A stretch of DNA of 64,000 nucleotides, taken from NCBI RefSeq assembly GCF_947036865.1, contig NZ_CAMQSF010000010.1, positions 1 through 64,000 of the forward strand, in the 5' to 3' direction. Position 1 is the first letter of the stretch. Each line of letters starts with the position of its first letter. The notes under the pieces were generated by a model, which had not been told where the DNA came from, ran no database searches, and was given only the letters and a program-made list of their open reading frames with translations. The position numbers and the translations under genes were made by a program. The DNA comes from an uncultured Caulobacter sp. (GTDB taxonomy: Bacteria > Pseudomonadota > Alphaproteobacteria > Caulobacterales > Caulobacteraceae). Positions 10,737 through 18,608 of this stretch are shown here, piece by piece.

Positions 10737-11514
10737 GCGCGGGCAGGCCGCCCAAGAAGCCGGTCACCTGGCCGACGAACCAGTCCTGGGCGTCGCGATG
10801 GACGTAGTGGCCTCCCCGGGGAGCGGCTTCCAGCCGCGCCGCCGGCCAGCGTTCGAGCAGCTTGGCCTGCTGGGCCAGCCATAGGCCGTCGAAGCCGCCC
10901 TGGCCGCTGTTCCGCCGCGTGAGGATCAGGGTCGGCGTCGCGCCGCCGGCCGTCTCGGCCTCCTCGCGTTCGGACTGGGCGATGGCCTCGGCCTCGCGAC
11001 GCCCGCCGGCCGGGAACACGTACTTCAGCAGCGGCGGGAAGGTGCAGCCGAACTTGAGCCGCGCCGCGCAAGCCTCGGTGAAGCCGGTCGGACGGGTCTC
11101 CTCCAGCACCAGCGCCTCGACCTCGCCGGGGTTGCGGGCCGCGTAATAGGCCGCGAACACGCCGCCCAGCGAATGGCCCAGCAGCACCGGCCGCTTGACG
11201 CCGAGCGCCGCCAGCAGCCCCTTCAACTCCGCTTCCGCCCGCGCCGCGTCGTGGACGGCCGGATCGTCGGCGCTGCCGCCGTAGCCGGCGCGGTCGTAGG
11301 CGATGACCCGCCAGCCCTTGGCCAGTTTCGGCCCCACCGCGTCGAAGGTCGCCGCGCCGTCGCCCAGACCGCTCAGCATCACCAGGACCCGGTCCCCCGC
11401 CCCCCATTCGCGATAGGCGACCTTGCGGCCCGCGACCGTCGCCTCGCCGGCCCGGGCTGGGAGGGCGATCAGCATCGCGGCGGCGCAGAACGTGGCGATC
11501 AGTGGCGCGCGCAC
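10708..11514 (-). CDS. alpha/beta hydrolase, probably exported
   Basis: 268 residues with an N-terminal signal peptide (about 1-22, LIALPARAGE). The alpha/beta-hydrolase core has the nucleophile elbow GHSLGG (Ser about 115), an oxyanion region LSGLGDG, and a C-terminal His in RGGHYVH (about 247). Substrate is unknown; the general fold covers esterases, lipases and haloperoxidases. The start is GTG at 11514, 10 bases after the pgi stop, so it is likely co-transcribed with pgi, although no metabolic link is obvious. The last 29 bases overlap the convergent TonB receptor gene. Confidence 0.85.
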   Translation of the reverse strand: MRAPLIATFCAAAMLIALPARAGEATVAGRKVAYREWGAGDRVLVMLSGLGDGAATFDAVGPKLAKGWRVIAYDRAGYGGSADDPAVHDAARAEAELKGLLAALGVKRPVLLGHSLGGVFAAYYAARNPGEVEALVLEETRPTGFTEACAARLKFGCTFPPLLKYVFPAGGRREAEAIAQSEREEAETAGGATPTLILTRRNSGQGGFDGLWLAQQAKLLERWPAARLEAAPRGGHYVHRDAQDWFVGQVTGFLGGLPAPRTSSAPAG

Positions 11515-11524
11515 CTGCCCGGCC

Positions 11525-13144
11525 CTATCGCTTCAGGCGCTGGACCAGCGCCGCCGTGGACGGATCGTGCTCGCCCGCCGCGCCGTCGGTCAGCTCCGGC
11601 AGGATGCGGTTCGCCATCACCTTGCCCAGCTCGACGCCCCACTGGTCGAAGCTGTTGATTCCCCAGATCACGCCCTCGACGAAGGTCTTGTGCTCATAGA
11701 GGGCGATCAGGGCGCCGAACGTCTCCGGCGTCAGCCGGTCCAGAAGCACCAGGGTGGACGGACGATTGCCCGCGAAGGTCCGTTGCGGGGCCAGGGTGGC
11801 GATCTCGGCGTCCGGAACGCCCTTGGCCTTCAGCTCGGCGACGACGTCCTCGGTGGTCCGCCCCACCATGAACGCCTCGGCCTGGGCCAGCAGGTTCGAC
11901 AGCAGCTTCTCGTGCATGCCGGCCGGGCCCTCTTCGGACCGGGCGACGCCGATCAGCTCCATCGGCGTGATGTCCGTCCCCTGATGCATGCACTGGAAAT
12001 AGGCGTGCTGGACATTGGTGCCCTCGTCGCCGAACACCACCGTGGCCGTGCCGCGCGCGGCGGGCTGGCCATCGGGTCGGACCGACTTGCCGTTGCTCTC
12101 CATCTCCAGCTGCTGGAGGAAGGCCGCCAGGCGGCGGAGGCGGTGCGCATACGGAACGACCGACCGCGCCCGGCGGTCCAGGCCGTTGCGGTTGAAGATC
12201 TGGGCCAGGGCCAGCAGCACCGGCGCGTTCTTCTCCAGCGGGGCGTTTTGGAAGTGCGCGTCCATGGCCGCGCCGCCGTCGAGGAAGCCCTGGAAGGCGT
12301 CCCAGCCCGCCGCCACCGCCACCGACAGGCTGACCGACGACCACAGCGAATAGCGGCCGCCGACCCAGTCCCAGAAGCCGAACACCCGATCGTCCGGCAC
12401 GCCGAAGGCCGAGGTCTTGTCCAAGGCGGTCGAGATGGCCGCCAGGTGCTGGTTGGCGCCGGCCTCGCCCAGCGCCGCCGCCAGCCAGGCGCGCGCGGCC
12501 CCGGCGTTGGCCATGGTCTCCTGCGTCGTGAAGGTCTTGGAGACCACCATGACCAGGGTCTCTTCCGGGTCCATATCGGCCGTGGTCAGGGCGAACTCGG
12601 CCCCGTCGACATTGGCCACGAAGCGCAGGTCGATCGTCGGCTTCACCGGCCGCAGGGCGTCCCACAGGAGGCGCGGCCCCAGGTCCGAACCGCCGATGCC
12701 GATGTGCAGGATGGCCTTGAACGGCTTGCCGGTCGCGCCCTTGATCGCGCCGGAGCGGACGGCCTCGGCGAAGGCCTTCATCCGGGTCCGGACACTCTCG
12801 ACCTCGGCCATGACCGGCTGGCCCAGGGCCTTGATGTCGGCGCCGGCGGGCGCCCGCAGGGCGGTGTGCAGCACCGCGCGCCCCTCGGACGTGTTGATCG
12901 CCTCGCCGCCGAACATCCGCGCCCGGGCGCCCTCGACATCGGCCGCGTGGGCGAGATCCAGCGCCGCCTCGAGACCGGCCTCGTCCCAGGCCTGCTTGGA
13001 GAGATCCAGGTGCAGCCCGGCGACCTCCAGGGTCAGGGCGTCGAGGCGCCCCGGCTCGGCCTCGAAGAACTCGACGATGCGCTTTCCGCCGGCGGCCTTG
13101 GCGGCGGCTTCCAGGCGGGTCCAGGCGGCGTCGAGATCGGCCAT
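11525..13144 (-). CDS. pgi: glucose-6-phosphate isomerase
   Basis: 539 residues, the usual length for bacterial Pgi. Family blocks are clear: GIGGSDLGPRLL, VSKTFTTQETMAN, the DWVGGRYSLWSSVSLS block, and the C-terminal GVIWGINSFDQWGVELGK signature. It interconverts glucose-6-phosphate and fructose-6-phosphate in the cytoplasm and links sugar uptake and the Entner-Doudoroff route with gluconeogenesis and polysaccharide precursors. The frame is open farther upstream, but ATG 13144 (MADLDAAW) has AGAGGA about 7 bases before it and gives the correct N-terminus. A GGTAAA-N6-TTTACC inverted repeat sits 20 bases upstream. Confidence 0.96.
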   Translation of the reverse strand: MADLDAAWTRLEAAAKAAGGKRIVEFFEAEPGRLDALTLEVAGLHLDLSKQAWDEAGLEAALDLAHAADVEGARARMFGGEAINTSEGRAVLHTALRAPAGADIKALGQPVMAEVESVRTRMKAFAEAVRSGAIKGATGKPFKAILHIGIGGSDLGPRLLWDALRPVKPTIDLRFVANVDGAEFALTTADMDPEETLVMVVSKTFTTQETMANAGAARAWLAAALGEAGANQHLAAISTALDKTSAFGVPDDRVFGFWDWVGGRYSLWSSVSLSVAVAAGWDAFQGFLDGGAAMDAHFQNAPLEKNAPVLLALAQIFNRNGLDRRARSVVPYAHRLRRLAAFLQQLEMESNGKSVRPDGQPAARGTATVVFGDEGTNVQHAYFQCMHQGTDITPMELIGVARSEEGPAGMHEKLLSNLLAQAEAFMVGRTTEDVVAELKAKGVPDAEIATLAPQRTFAGNRPSTLVLLDRLTPETFGALIALYEHKTFVEGVIWGINSFDQWGVELGKVMANRILPELTDGAAGEHDPSTAALVQRLKR

Positions 13145-13163
13145 GAGCGGTCCTCTGAAGTTT

Positions 13164-13181
13164 GGTAAATCGGCGTTTACC
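13164..13181. promoter_or_regulatory. inverted repeat, possible operator of pgi
   Basis: GGTAAA (13164-13169) and TTTACC (13176-13181) form a perfect 6-base inverted repeat with a 6-base spacer. It is centred about 28 bases upstream of the pgi ATG and about 79 bases upstream of the divergent gene at 13251. Size and position suit a dimeric repressor site, but I cannot assign the regulator. Confidence 0.35.
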
Positions 13182-13250
13182 GTAGCGGGCTTATCAAACG
13201 CCCGCCGCCGCGTCATGGCAGACCAATGACGTTTTTTGCGGGAACCCGTC

Positions 13251-13742
13251 ATGTCCTGCGACGCCGTCGCCTTTTCCGCCATGCTCTGGATGGCCTCGTT
13301 CAACCCCGGCCAGGCCGCGACGCCGGCTCCGGCCGTGAGCCAGCCCCTCGTGCCCAAGTCCGTCGCCGGCGAGCCGCTGTTCCAGGACATCGTCCGTCGC
13401 GCCCGTCAGCTGAAGGCCCAGACCGAAGCCTATCGCCAAGCCCTGGCCAAGGCCGACCCGGCCGGCGCGGCCCTGCCCCTGAAGGGCTTCGACGGCTTCG
13501 AGACCAGGATCGCGGATCTCTCGGCCCTCGACATGAAGGGCCACGTCACGCTGAAGGAACGCGGCGCGGTCGACGATCTCAAGTGCATCCTGCGCGGCAT
13601 CAGCCAGGACCTGCCCGAGAAGCTGACGGCCGTCCGCGCGGCGGCGACGATCAAAACCCAGGATCTGGCCCTGCGCGACATGGTCTATCTGCTGAACGAC
13701 AATGTCGAGGTCATCACCGCCCCGCCGCAGCCGGCGGCCTGA
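13251..13742 (+). CDS. uncharacterised small protein, mostly helical
   Basis: 163 residues, not recognised. After a mildly hydrophobic first 25 residues (CDAVAFSAMLWMASFNPGQA), which could be a poor signal peptide, the rest is charged and looks alpha-helical (FQDIVRRARQLKAQTEAYRQAL; LKERGAVDDLKCILRGISQDL), ending in a Pro/Ala tail. ATG 13251 has GGGAA about 7 bases before it; an in-frame TTG at 13236 is possible. The gene diverges from pgi, sharing the 106-base region with the inverted repeat, and is followed by the lipoprotein gene at 13843. Third codon positions are strongly GC, as in neighbouring real genes. Confidence 0.7.
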   Translation: MSCDAVAFSAMLWMASFNPGQAATPAPAVSQPLVPKSVAGEPLFQDIVRRARQLKAQTEAYRQALAKADPAGAALPLKGFDGFETRIADLSALDMKGHVTLKERGAVDDLKCILRGISQDLPEKLTAVRAAATIKTQDLALRDMVYLLNDNVEVITAPPQPAA

Positions 13743-13842
13743 GGCTCGAAGCCCAAGCTTGGCCGAAACTTCGCCATGGTCGCTTGATATCGGCCGCCCG
13801 GGCGCTCAGAAGATCGCCGGTCCTCCCTCCTCGCCAGCTCCG

Positions 13843-14571
13843 ATGTCCCGCCTGAAACCCCTCGCCGCCCTCGCGGGCGCCAGCCTGGTCCTCGCCGCCT
13901 GCGCGACCGAGACGAACACCACCGTCTTCGTGCCGGTCGTGGCCCCGACGCCGCCCAGTTCGCTGACGCCGCAGCCGATCATGCTGTTCAACCAGACCAA
14001 GGACGGCCGCAAGCTGTTCACGCTGGACGCCGAGTTCCCCTATTGCGACGTCGAGACGGGGAAGGTGATCGTGGTGCCCCGCTGGTACGTCACCGACTTC
14101 GCCAGCGTGCCGTGGTATGGCCAGGCGATCGTCGATCCCCAGGGTCCGACCGCCCGCGCCGCTATCGTCCACGACTGGCTCTACACGATCGGCGAGCCGG
14201 GCAAGCGCGAAGAGGCCGACCAGATCTTCCTGCGCGCGATGATCAAGTACGGGGTCTCGCCGTTCCAGGCCAATATCGCCTACCAGGCCGTGCGGCTGGG
14301 CGGCGAGAGGGGCTACGGCCTGCCCAGCGACTGGCGGTTCGTCGACCCCCGGCGCCAGGACATCGCCCAGCCCCCGCCGTTCCCCAAGCCGCGCACCGGC
14401 ATGGTCCGCTACTTGCCCAAATGCCAGGGCTTCGGCGCGCTGATCGCGTCCGGCTGGCGCGCCTATCCGATCAAGACCCTGACGCCGGTGATCCCGCCGC
14501 CGGTGGTCGTGACCAAGACCCCGCTCGACAAGGTCAAGGACCTGGTCCCGTTCGGCGACAAGAAGAAGTAA
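13843..14571 (+). CDS. DUF1353 domain lipoprotein
   Basis: 242 residues. A lipoprotein signal peptide with lipobox LAAC (Cys about 20) is followed by a Pro/Thr-rich linker and a DUF1353 domain: RWYVTDFASVPW and AAIVHDWLYTIGE are its hallmarks. DUF1353 is best known from phage tail-region proteins, and its biochemical role is not established. The conserved TDFASVP and HDWLY residues suggest a metal or catalytic site, but this is inference. The C-terminus has a Pro-rich region and a Lys-rich tail (GDKKK). The frame is open from 13702, but that overlaps the previous gene; ATG 13843 begins the signal peptide. Confidence 0.8.
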   Translation: MSRLKPLAALAGASLVLAACATETNTTVFVPVVAPTPPSSLTPQPIMLFNQTKDGRKLFTLDAEFPYCDVETGKVIVVPRWYVTDFASVPWYGQAIVDPQGPTARAAIVHDWLYTIGEPGKREEADQIFLRAMIKYGVSPFQANIAYQAVRLGGERGYGLPSDWRFVDPRRQDIAQPPPFPKPRTGMVRYLPKCQGFGALIASGWRAYPIKTLTPVIPPPVVVTKTPLDKVKDLVPFGDKKK

Positions 14572-14585
14572 AGCCCATGCGCCGC

Positions 14586-14614
14586 CCTCGCCCGTCGACA
14601 AGCTCGGGGTGAGG
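14586..14614. repeat. 29-base REP-like repeat, copy 1
   Basis: CCTCGCCC at the start and GGGGTGAGG at the end, with GTCGACAAGCTC in the middle. It matches the paired copies at 17337-17365 and 17390-17418 with about two changes. This single copy sits in the 74-base convergent gap between the DUF1353 gene and the dsbD-like gene. Confidence 0.8.
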
Positions 14615-14645
14615 ACGACTTTCGGGCCGTTCGTTCGAAAACGAC

Positions 14646-16802
14646 CTACGTCCCCGCCTTCTCGATCGCCTCGATCACCAGGCCTTCGGTCAGCAGCTGC
14701 GGCAGGATCACCGGCGGGCCGCCGTTCTTGGGATAGACCACATAGAGCGGCACGCCCACGCGGCCGAACTCGGCCAGGGCCTTGGCGATCACCGGGTCGC
14801 GATTGGTCCAGTCGGCCTTCAGATAGACCGCGTTACGCGCCTTGAACGCCTCGACCACCTTCGAGCCGGACAGCGCGACCTTCTCGTTGACCTGGCAGGT
14901 GACGCACCAGGCGGCGGTGAAGTCGACCAGGACCGGTCGCCCTTCCGCTCGCAGCGCCTTGACCTTCTCGGGCGACCAGGCCTCGGCGGCGAGGCCGGGA
15001 CCGGCCTGCGTGGGTCCGGCGGCGCTGGGCGCGGTCGTCGGCGCCTTGGCGTCCAAGGCGCCGAAGCCGGCGATGGCGAGGGCGCCGGCCAGGGCCAGCA
15101 GCGCCACCACGGTCGAGACCATCGCGGGCTTGCCCTCGGCGCGCCGCGCCTGAGCCAGGCCGTGCAGCCACGCCGCGAAGGCCGCCAGCACGCCGGCCGC
15201 CAGCAGATAGCCCAGGGCCAGCGGCCCCGCCTGCTGGGCGAACACCCAGGCCAGCCACAGGGCCGCGCCGTACATCGGGAAGGCCAGCCCCTTCTTCAGC
15301 ACGTCCATCCAGGCGCCGGGACGCGGCAGAAGCTTCAGGAGCCCCGGAATGAAGGCCACGGCCACGAACGGCGCGGCGAAGCCCAGGGCCAGGGCCAGGA
15401 ACACCGCCAGGGCGACGAGGGGCGGTTGGGTCAGGGCGTAGCCCAGGGCCCCGGCCATGAACGGCGCGGTGCAGGGGGCGGCCACCACCACGGCCAGGGC
15501 TCCGGTGAAGAAGGCGCCGGCCGCGCCGTCCTTGGAGGAGGCCTCGGCCCCGACGTTCTGCACCGAGGTCCCGATCTCGAAGACGCCGGACATGTTCAGC
15601 GCCACCAGCAGCATCAGCAAGGCCAGCCCCGCCACCACGACCGGCGACTGCAGCTGGAAGCCCCAGCCCACCGCCGCGCCGCCGGCCCGGACGGCCAGCA
15701 GAACGCCGGCCAGGGCGAGGAACGTCGCCACCACGCCCAGCAGGAAGACGAGACCCTGCGCCCGCGCCTTGGCCGCATGGTGGGCGTGGCCGGCCAGGCT
15801 GGCGGCCTTCATCGACAGCACCGGGAAGACGCACGGCATCAGGTTCAGGATCAGGCCGCCGACAAAGGCGAACAGCAGGGCGCCGACGAGGCCGCCCGAC
15901 CCCGCCCCGCCCCCCGCCGGCTTGGTCTCGACCGGCGGCGCCAGACCGCCGGCGGCGGCGGGCGGCTCGCCCGGCGTGGCGCTGACCTCCCAGGCCCCGG
16001 CCTTGGTCGCCAGCACGCCGGCCAGTTCGCTCGGGGCCGCGCCGCCGCCGACGAAGTCGTAGCCCGGCTTCAGCGCCAGGGTCAGGCCCTCGGGGCCACG
16101 GTCGACGCCTTGTGCGGCGGCGTGCTCGATCGCCTTGGGCGAATAGGGAAAGAAATAGGCGCCGGCCAGGTCCGCGCCCTTCAGCGGGCCGCCGGTGACG
16201 GCGAGCTTGAGGGTCTGGCCGTCCAGCTTGAACACCGCCTTCAGGCCCGCCGGCTTGGGGGCCTTGGCCAGGGCTTCGCCGACCACCGCCCCCCATTTCG
16301 GATCGGCCGTCGGCGTCGCGACGACCGGCAGCAGCAGCGAGACCTTGGCCTCCTCCGGCACGCAGATGTCCTTGCAGACCAGATAGAAGACGTCGGCGGT
16401 CAGGCTGAGGGTGGTCCCGATCTGCGCGTCCGCGGGGGCGGTGATCGGCACGGGCAGCAGCACCTCGCCCTCATAGGCGTAGTCCAGCAGCGGCCCGAGC
16501 TTGGCGGTCGTCGGCGTCGGCCAGACGATGTCGCCGGCGCTCCAGCCGGCGGGCAGGGTCCAGGTGATCTTGGTCGCCTGGCCCGCGTCGCCGGGATTGC
16601 GCCAATAGGTGTGCCACTCGGGGATGATCTTCTGGCGCAGGGCCACATAGACCATGCCGCCGGGCGCGACGCCGGTGTCCTGCGCCACCAGCTCCGACTC
16701 GATGTGCCCGGACTGGACCACCGGTCCCGCCAGGGCGCCGCCGGCCAGGAGGGTCGCCGCCAGCAGCGCTTGGAGGGCCAGGACGAGTTTCTTCAGGACC
16801 AT
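14646..16802 (-). CDS. dsbD: DsbD/ScsB-type thiol:disulfide interchange protein
   Basis: 718 residues in three parts. A signal peptide and periplasmic N-terminal domain (about 1-310) includes the Cys-containing stretch VFYLVCKDICVPEE. A membrane core of about eight helices (about 315-560) has LMPCVFPVLSMK and VAAPCTAPF, the two Cys-Pro motifs of DsbD. A C-terminal periplasmic thioredoxin domain has the WCVTCQ active site (C633, C636). It moves reducing power from cytoplasmic thioredoxin to periplasmic acceptors. The N-terminal domain is larger than in classical DsbD and closer to ScsB. ATG 16802 starts the signal peptide (MVLKKLVLALQ); the open frame upstream to 16865 is not needed. Confidence 0.9.
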   Translation of the reverse strand: MVLKKLVLALQALLAATLLAGGALAGPVVQSGHIESELVAQDTGVAPGGMVYVALRQKIIPEWHTYWRNPGDAGQATKITWTLPAGWSAGDIVWPTPTTAKLGPLLDYAYEGEVLLPVPITAPADAQIGTTLSLTADVFYLVCKDICVPEEAKVSLLLPVVATPTADPKWGAVVGEALAKAPKPAGLKAVFKLDGQTLKLAVTGGPLKGADLAGAYFFPYSPKAIEHAAAQGVDRGPEGLTLALKPGYDFVGGGAAPSELAGVLATKAGAWEVSATPGEPPAAAGGLAPPVETKPAGGGAGSGGLVGALLFAFVGGLILNLMPCVFPVLSMKAASLAGHAHHAAKARAQGLVFLLGVVATFLALAGVLLAVRAGGAAVGWGFQLQSPVVVAGLALLMLLVALNMSGVFEIGTSVQNVGAEASSKDGAAGAFFTGALAVVVAAPCTAPFMAGALGYALTQPPLVALAVFLALALGFAAPFVAVAFIPGLLKLLPRPGAWMDVLKKGLAFPMYGAALWLAWVFAQQAGPLALGYLLAAGVLAAFAAWLHGLAQARRAEGKPAMVSTVVALLALAGALAIAGFGALDAKAPTTAPSAAGPTQAGPGLAAEAWSPEKVKALRAEGRPVLVDFTAAWCVTCQVNEKVALSGSKVVEAFKARNAVYLKADWTNRDPVIAKALAEFGRVGVPLYVVYPKNGGPPVILPQLLTEGLVIEAIEKAGT

Positions 16803-16933
16803 CGGGAAAAGCTCGACAAGGAGGACGGCGGCGGCCACACATGGCCCCTCCCCCGCCTTTTCCACAAGGGGGCGCCCTCGACAATGTGGGGGACGCGGTC
16901 GACAGTCGGTCTCGGAATCATCCGGAGACCTCC

Positions 16934-17326
16934 ATGCCCGCCGCCTTCGACGACATCGCCATCGGACAAGTCGTCAATCTCGGCTCCCGCGCCGTCGATG
17001 CGAAGGCGCTGGAGGCCTATATCGCCGCCTTCACCCCGGGTTGGCCGGTCGAGAACGGCGCGCCGGACGGCATGGTCTTCGCCCTGTGGACCCGCCTCGA
17101 CACCGAGGCCAGCGCCGCCTGGCCGCAGACCAAGCGCCTGGGCGTCGACGCCCTGCGCTGGATGCGCAACCCGCCCGTCGGCGAACTGCTGCGCGGTCGC
17201 ATGACCGTCATGGGCAAGGACCCGGTCGGCGAAGGCAAAGGCATCGTCATCGCCCAGCACGACCTGCTCGACGAGGCCGGGCGCCTGGTCTTCTCGTGCC
17301 TGACCCGGAGCATCTTCGCGCGTTAG
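16934..17326 (+). CDS. MaoC-like hot-dog fold protein, apparently non-catalytic
   Basis: 130 residues with the overall shape of a MaoC-type acyl dehydratase: an opening FDDIAIGQVV, a central helix (AKALEAYIAAF) and strands with LRGRMTVMGK and GKGIVIAQHDLLDEAGRLVFSC. The Asp...His pair of R-hydratases (DxNPxH-type block) is not visible: the equivalent stretch reads FTPGWPVENGAPDG. It may be a binding or structural relative rather than an enzyme. ATG 16934 has GGAG 6 bases before it, and the 31-residue upstream extension looks non-native. It diverges from the dsbD-like gene and is followed by a paired REP element. Confidence 0.7.
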   Translation: MPAAFDDIAIGQVVNLGSRAVDAKALEAYIAAFTPGWPVENGAPDGMVFALWTRLDTEASAAWPQTKRLGVDALRWMRNPPVGELLRGRMTVMGKDPVGEGKGIVIAQHDLLDEAGRLVFSCLTRSIFAR

Positions 17327-17336
17327 CGAGGTCCGC

Positions 17337-17418
17337 CCTCGCCCTTCGACGGGCTCAGGGTGAGGGCTACTTTGGCCTTGCCTTAAAAACCTCACCCTGA
17401 GCTTGTCGAAGGGCGAGG
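17337..17418. repeat. paired REP-like repeats in inverted orientation (copies 2 and 3)
   Basis: 29-base units at 17337-17365 and 17390-17418 are reverse complements at 27 of 29 positions, separated by 24 bases. Each has the core CTTCGAC..GCTCAGGGTGAGG or its complement. Transcribed, they would form a long stable hairpin between the MaoC-like gene and the convergent sapC gene. Related palindromes are common between genes in this bacterial group. Confidence 0.9.
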
Positions 17419-17440
17419 TTCTTGGCGCCTCCAACGCCCC

Positions 17441-17478
17441 CCAAAGAAAAGGCGGTGAAGCTGTCGCCTCACCGCCTC
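17441..17478 (-). terminator. rho-independent terminator of the SapC-family gene
   Basis: On the minus strand a 9-base stem (AGGCGGTGA with TCACCGCCT, 17450-17458 and 17469-17477, 10-base loop) is followed by TTTTCTTT. It lies 25-60 bases after the stop of the gene at 17502. Confidence 0.8.
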
Positions 17479-17501
17479 GAAATCTTCTTACGAACCGAAC
17501 C

Positions 17502-18290
17502 CTAGTTCAGGTTGGCGGCCTCGGCCTGCTTCATCATGGTCTTGTTGATCAGGCGATCCCAGCCCAGCAGCGACACCAGGTGGGCGTAGATCTGGCCCAG
17601 GGCGCCGTTCTGCTGCAGCTCCTTCAGCTTGTCGGCCGGCAGGGCGTTCAGCTTGTCTTCCGAGACGCCGAAATATTCGGCGACGGTGACCAGCTCGCCG
17701 GCGGGGGCGCCGGTCTCGTCCTGCGGCTGGAAGGTGGCCTTCTTCAGCTCGAACAGGTCCAGGTCCTTCAGCAGCTGGACGAACGAGTCCGTGCGCTGAC
17801 GCTCGCCCTCGAAGTCGTCGCAGAACTTGATGCAGTTCTGGGTGTACTCGGTCGGCTCGCCCTTGGCGTCGAACAGCGGGGTTTCGCCCTTTTCGCTGAG
17901 CAGGTCCGAACCGCGGTCGATGCAGACGATCAGACGGTTCTCGGTGTCGTCATTGGCCAGCACGAACGGATAGCGGCGGATATAGGCCGGGATATAGACG
18001 TTCGGCTCGATCGAGCCGTCGGCGCCGATGAACAGGTTTTCCTGCTGGTTCAGGCCCATCACGGCCAGCGGCACCTTGTCCTCGCCGGCGAAGATCACCG
18101 GGAAGGTCAGGGCGGCCGGGCCGAATTCCGAGACCGTCAGCGGCACGGCGGTGCCGGCGGCGGCGAAGGCGTACGGCTTGTCCTTGTGGACGAGGGCCAG
18201 CTTCGCGTGCTGCTCGCGGTTCAGCGGCTCGGGCGAGATATAGAAAAGAACGTTGCCGGTGATCTGGCCGTCGGACTGGGTCGTTGTCAT
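17502..18290 (-). CDS. SapC family protein
   Basis: 262 residues, SapC family. Typical blocks are FPVIFAGEDKVPLAVMGLNQQENLFIG, YIPAYIRRYPFV and IDRGSDLL. The name comes from a Campylobacter surface-array-protein locus; the biochemical role is not established, and a part in S-layer or peptide handling is only suggested by name. There is no signal peptide, so the protein is probably cytoplasmic. ATG 18290 starts MTTTQSDG. The gene stands alone, with its own terminator at 17441-17478. Confidence 0.88.
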   Translation of the reverse strand: MTTTQSDGQITGNVLFYISPEPLNREQHAKLALVHKDKPYAFAAAGTAVPLTVSEFGPAALTFPVIFAGEDKVPLAVMGLNQQENLFIGADGSIEPNVYIPAYIRRYPFVLANDDTENRLIVCIDRGSDLLSEKGETPLFDAKGEPTEYTQNCIKFCDDFEGERQRTDSFVQLLKDLDLFELKKATFQPQDETGAPAGELVTVAEYFGVSEDKLNALPADKLKELQQNGALGQIYAHLVSLLGWDRLINKTMMKQAEAANLN

Positions 18291-18608
18291 GAAGAGCTCT
18301 ACGACAGAATTGGGAAACGGACGCTCGAACGCTTCGAAGACGACCGCGAAGGCCCGGCCTTCTAGCCGATCCAGCGCGGACCGGCAATCTAGGCCGCTGT
18401 CATAGCCGAACCCGGCGGCGCGGATTCACCGCCGAGGAGAGCGCGAGCGCGTCGTCTGGCTTGTCCGGGAACGGATCAGAAGCGACGGACGACCCGGCGC
18501 GCCATGTCGCGGCGTCATGAAACGATATATCTCGCCCTCGACCCGCTTTGTCTTGACGCGGCGGCCGTGGCCCGGTCTGTGAGCCCGTCAGCTGAAGGGA
18601 CGCATCCC
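18291..18608. other. 318-base divergent intergenic region
   Basis: It separates sapC (minus) from the acid phosphatase gene (plus). An in-frame ATG at 18504 could extend the phosphatase by 35 residues, but this would bury its lipoprotein signal. TTGACG at 18553-18558 could be a -35 element for the plus-strand gene, but no good -10 follows. No hairpin or repeat is clear. Confidence 0.4.
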
